From the NCBI RefSeq assembly GCF_943193015.1, contig NZ_CALPCM010000019.1:1-51668 (forward strand): 51,668 nucleotides of DNA, given 5' to 3'. The notes beneath the pieces are model-generated. The model saw nothing but the letters and a program-made list of their open reading frames with translations, was not told where the DNA came from and did no database searches. Every line of letters starts with the position of its first letter. Positions within the stretch are counted from its first letter, which is position 1. Below are positions 49,970-51,668 of this stretch, in pieces. Position numbers and translations under genes: made by a program. The DNA comes from Hominisplanchenecus_A murintestinalis. Its GTDB lineage: Bacteria; Bacillota; Clostridia; Lachnospirales; Lachnospiraceae.

Positions 49970-50878
49970 ATGGCTTATATAAAAAATCAAATATTACAGA
50001 ATAATGCGCTTGAAGCATGGGCAATGGCAGTTAGATATTGTGATTATATTTTAGAGGGAAAGGTAACCTTGGAATATCGTAAGCACTTTGTGTCTGTGCT
50101 TCATAATGCTGTGGAATTATTTGTAAAACAGTTAATGTTAAATAATACAGATTATCGGGTAACACAATTGAAAAAGGGATGCAATCCGGATGGGCAGCCA
50201 GCAAGAGATTTTTATAATTCCAAAGATTTAAATGCTTATTTCAGTAGTTTGGATGAGCAGACAATGAAGAAATTTTTTTCGATAGAATTTAATAAAATCG
50301 TTGATATAACAAATGAGTTATTTTCAGAATACTATGACCAAAATGGTGACACATCTGTAAAAAGTGCTTTATCACTGCTAAATAGGCTGAGAAATTGTGA
50401 GATGCATTTTTTTATTGATAAGAACACATTTCTTTTGGAAAAAGAATTTCAACAGCTTCATAATTTTATGATAGAATTTTATAATATTCTTCATTTTTAT
50501 TCACTATTACCTTTTTGGGGAAGATTTGGGAGATGGGAATATGCAAAGTTACAATTTGACAGACAGACGCTGTTTGATTTTACATACAGAAATGCTGTAA
50601 AAAATACGAAATTTGTGAAGACTCTCAAAGAACAATTAGAAGGTGAAATTTTTCCTGCGAGCGTAGGAGGTTCAGCATTTGATATTGCCGATAGTATTGC
50701 TAGCGTAATTAATGAGTATCAAGGAAATAAATTTGATGATTTATGGGTTTATGTTGAGACGATGCTTGGAAATAAAATATTGTCCTATCATGATGAAGCA
50801 GATGAATATGAAATAGAAGGACAGTATGGAATAGAAAAGGGATGTAATGTATATCGGCAATATTATATAAATATTTGA
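49970..50878 (+). CDS. unknown protein with HEPN-like RNxxxH motif
   Basis: A 302-residue protein starting on the base after the Fic stop. I do not recognise a named family. LLNRLRNCEMHFF holds R141-N142-x3-H146, the R-x4-6-H signature of HEPN ribonucleases, and HNAVELFVKQLML (45-57) resembles the first HEPN helix. HEPN proteins often act as toxins or defence nucleases. Catalysis is inferred. Its tight junction with fic suggests a functional link. The composition is AT-rich like its neighbours and unlike the rest of the window. Confidence 0.6.
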   Translation: MAYIKNQILQNNALEAWAMAVRYCDYILEGKVTLEYRKHFVSVLHNAVELFVKQLMLNNTDYRVTQLKKGCNPDGQPARDFYNSKDLNAYFSSLDEQTMKKFFSIEFNKIVDITNELFSEYYDQNGDTSVKSALSLLNRLRNCEMHFFIDKNTFLLEKEFQQLHNFMIEFYNILHFYSLLPFWGRFGRWEYAKLQFDRQTLFDFTYRNAVKNTKFVKTLKEQLEGEIFPASVGGSAFDIADSIASVINEYQGNKFDDLWVYVETMLGNKILSYHDEADEYEIEGQYGIEKGCNVYRQYYINI

Positions 50879-50898
50879 TATCAGAAGGGAAGTTTGAA

Positions 50899-50992
50899 AT
50901 GTCAGAATTGCACATTATTGGAAATGGATTTGATAAAGGACATGGATTAAAGACTTCTTAAAGAGTATTTTGGGGTTGGAATAGGTTGAATT
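50899..50992 (+). pseudogene. AbiH-like remnant, N-terminus only
   Basis: ATG 50899 follows AGAAGGGA and opens 20 codons reading MSELHIIGNGFDKGHGLKTS before TAA. IIGNGFD..HGL is the N-terminal signature of AbiH abortive-infection proteins. In another frame the sequence continues as KEYFGVG and then stops. The rest, normally several hundred residues, is absent. Confidence 0.65.
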
Positions 50993-51014
50993 CATCCTAT
51001 AAATTGGATATAAT
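50986..51014 (+). promoter_or_regulatory. promoter of phd-doc, with inverted repeat
   Basis: TTGAAT (50986-50991), a 17-base spacer and TATAAT (51009-51014). ATCC (50994-50997) and GGAT (51006-51009) form an inverted repeat inside the spacer, a plausible autorepression site for Phd. Confidence 0.6.
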
Positions 51015-51037
51015 AAAATTATCAGGAGGTATGGACG

Positions 51038-51280
51038 ATGACAATAAATACAAATACAATGGTTTCTATTACAGAAGCAAATCAGAATTTTTCAAAAGTA
51101 GCAAGATTAGTGGATGAGCATGGGACAGCTGTTATATTAAAAAATAATGTACCAAGATACCTTGTCATAGATTTCAGTAAAGCTGAGCATGATGCTGTTG
51201 CGTCAAATGAAGATGTATTGAGTATATCGAAACGATTAATTGAGAAGAATAAGGAATCTTATGAGGTGCTTGCAAAATGA
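51038..51280 (+). CDS. Phd/YefM-family antitoxin
   Basis: An 80-residue Phd-type antitoxin: VSITEANQNFSKVARLVDEHGTAVILKNNVPRYLVID is the N-terminal DNA-binding fold; the C-terminal part should bind and neutralise Doc. AGGAGG precedes the ATG. Overlaps the truncated doc gene by 4 bases. With its toxin broken it may be an orphan antitoxin. Confidence 0.88.
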   Translation: MTINTNTMVSITEANQNFSKVARLVDEHGTAVILKNNVPRYLVIDFSKAEHDAVASNEDVLSISKRLIEKNKESYEVLAK

Positions 51281-51495
51281 TAAAGCTGACAAAAGAACAG
51301 ATTCTATTGCTTCATACTCAGTTAATAGAGACTACCGGAGGAAGCGATGGGATTAGGGATATGGGTCTGCTTGAATCTGCATTAGAAAGTCCTTTTCAAT
51401 CTTATGGTGGAGAAGAATTATATCCAAGCATACAGGCAAAGGCAGCGAGACTTTGTTATGGACTGGTTAAATCGGAGAAACATCAAAGAATGTAG
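51277..51495 (+). pseudogene. doc-like toxin gene, truncated before the catalytic motif
   Basis: The first about 66 residues (LTKEQILLLHTQLIETTGGSDGIRDMGLLESALESPFQSYGG...KAARLCYGLVK) match Doc/Fic-type death-on-curing toxins. In homologues the HPFxDGNKR motif follows at once; here the sequence changes to SEKHQRM and stops. The break near 51470 coincides with a change to GC-richer sequence. The toxin should be inactive. Confidence 0.75.
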
Positions 51496-51595
51496 GAAAT
51501 AAGCGGGGAAACGGTCTCAATCCGCATAAATACAGGGTTTTCAGGGTGTCAGACGGTTTTGCACAGGCGGCTAAAAATCTGGATAAATGCAAACG

Positions 51596-51616
51596 GTTAG
51601 CAACACGTTAGCAACA
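51596..51616. repeat. tandem GTTAGCAACA direct repeat
   Basis: GTTAGCAACA occurs at 51596-51605 and 51607-51616. It borders the frame at 51608-51667 and could be part of an attachment or arm-type site; too short to be sure. Confidence 0.35.
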
Positions 51617-51667
51617 AACAGGAGGCGGCGCAGGTATCTTCTCAATTTCAGCCCGCAGGTCATCGAC
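51608..51667 (-). CDS. possible C-terminus of a leftward gene
   Basis: On the minus strand the frame is open from the window edge and ends VDDLRAEIEKIPAPPPVCC before TAA. It could be the end of a mobile-element gene such as an integrase, but 19 residues are too few to decide. Confidence 0.25.
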   Translation of the reverse strand, partial: VDDLRAEIEKIPAPPPVCC

Positions 51668-51668
51668 A

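Noticed and set aside
1..51668. CRISPR array or rRNA operon
   Set aside because: No regularly spaced repeats and no rRNA-like sequence were seen.

Overview
The window looks like chromosome of an endospore-forming, anaerobic gut-type Clostridia, most likely Lachnospiraceae. Evidence: a complete eight-gene spoIIIA sporulation operon, near-consensus sigma-A promoters with 17-base spacers, strong AGGAGG-type ribosome sites, GTG starts, a tRNA-Arg(ACG), an rpsB-tsf pair, and a BspA-like surface protein with GLUG-like repeats. The species cannot be named from sequence alone.

Layout. 1-1229: the end of a PD-(D/E)XK nuclease-domain protein, tRNA-Arg, and about 750 bases without genes that hold a consensus promoter and a distal hairpin (possible non-coding RNA). 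1230-6386: spoIIIAA to spoIIIAH. 6459-12318: HAD phosphatase, a VTC/CYTH-like protein, a small membrane protein, citrate synthase and a secreted repeat protein. 12598-18458: MarR regulator, heterodimeric ABC exporter, cytidylate-kinase-like protein and a DUF1836 protein. 18773-31011: a large sulfur island. 31159-36254: a TrpR/YerC-type regulator, an sdpR-sdpI-ABC operon, and a MarR-MATE operon with a striking operator and an apparently deleted MATE pump. 36345-43330: pcrA, purE-purM-purN-purD and a membrane-anchored cadherin-like protein. 43599-46975: a lipid module (PAP2, flippase-like, phosphatidylserine synthase, phosphatidylserine decarboxylase). 47123-48837: rpsB and tsf. 49005 to the end: an AT-rich defence/toxin-antitoxin islet (VbhA-like antitoxin, Fic, HEPN-motif protein, AbiH remnant, Phd, truncated Doc), with mobile-element-like sequence at the right edge.

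The most interesting part is the sulfur island. Its first half encodes a thioredoxin reductase-like protein, an O-acetylhomoserine sulfhydrylase, a siroheme/ferredoxin sulfite reductase, a TusA-like protein, a thioredoxin, a ThiS-like sulfur carrier ending Gly-Gly-Gly-Cys, an E1-like activating enzyme, a JAMM protease, an AraC-type regulator and a cysteine synthase. This is the full part list of a protein-thiocarboxylate route to homocysteine and/or cysteine: the protease would trim the carrier, the E1 enzyme would activate it, reduced sulfur would load it, and the PLP enzymes would use it. The second half adds another thioredoxin, a leaderless aryl-sulfate sulfotransferase and an organosulfur ABC importer, suggesting scavenging of sulfate esters or sulfonates. 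No sulfate-activating enzyme and no desulfonating monooxygenase is present, so the step that releases sulfite is unexplained.

The second point of interest is the right-hand islet. It pairs a Fic protein with an antitoxin whose inhibitory motif is degenerate, next to a putative HEPN ribonuclease and decayed AbiH and Doc genes.
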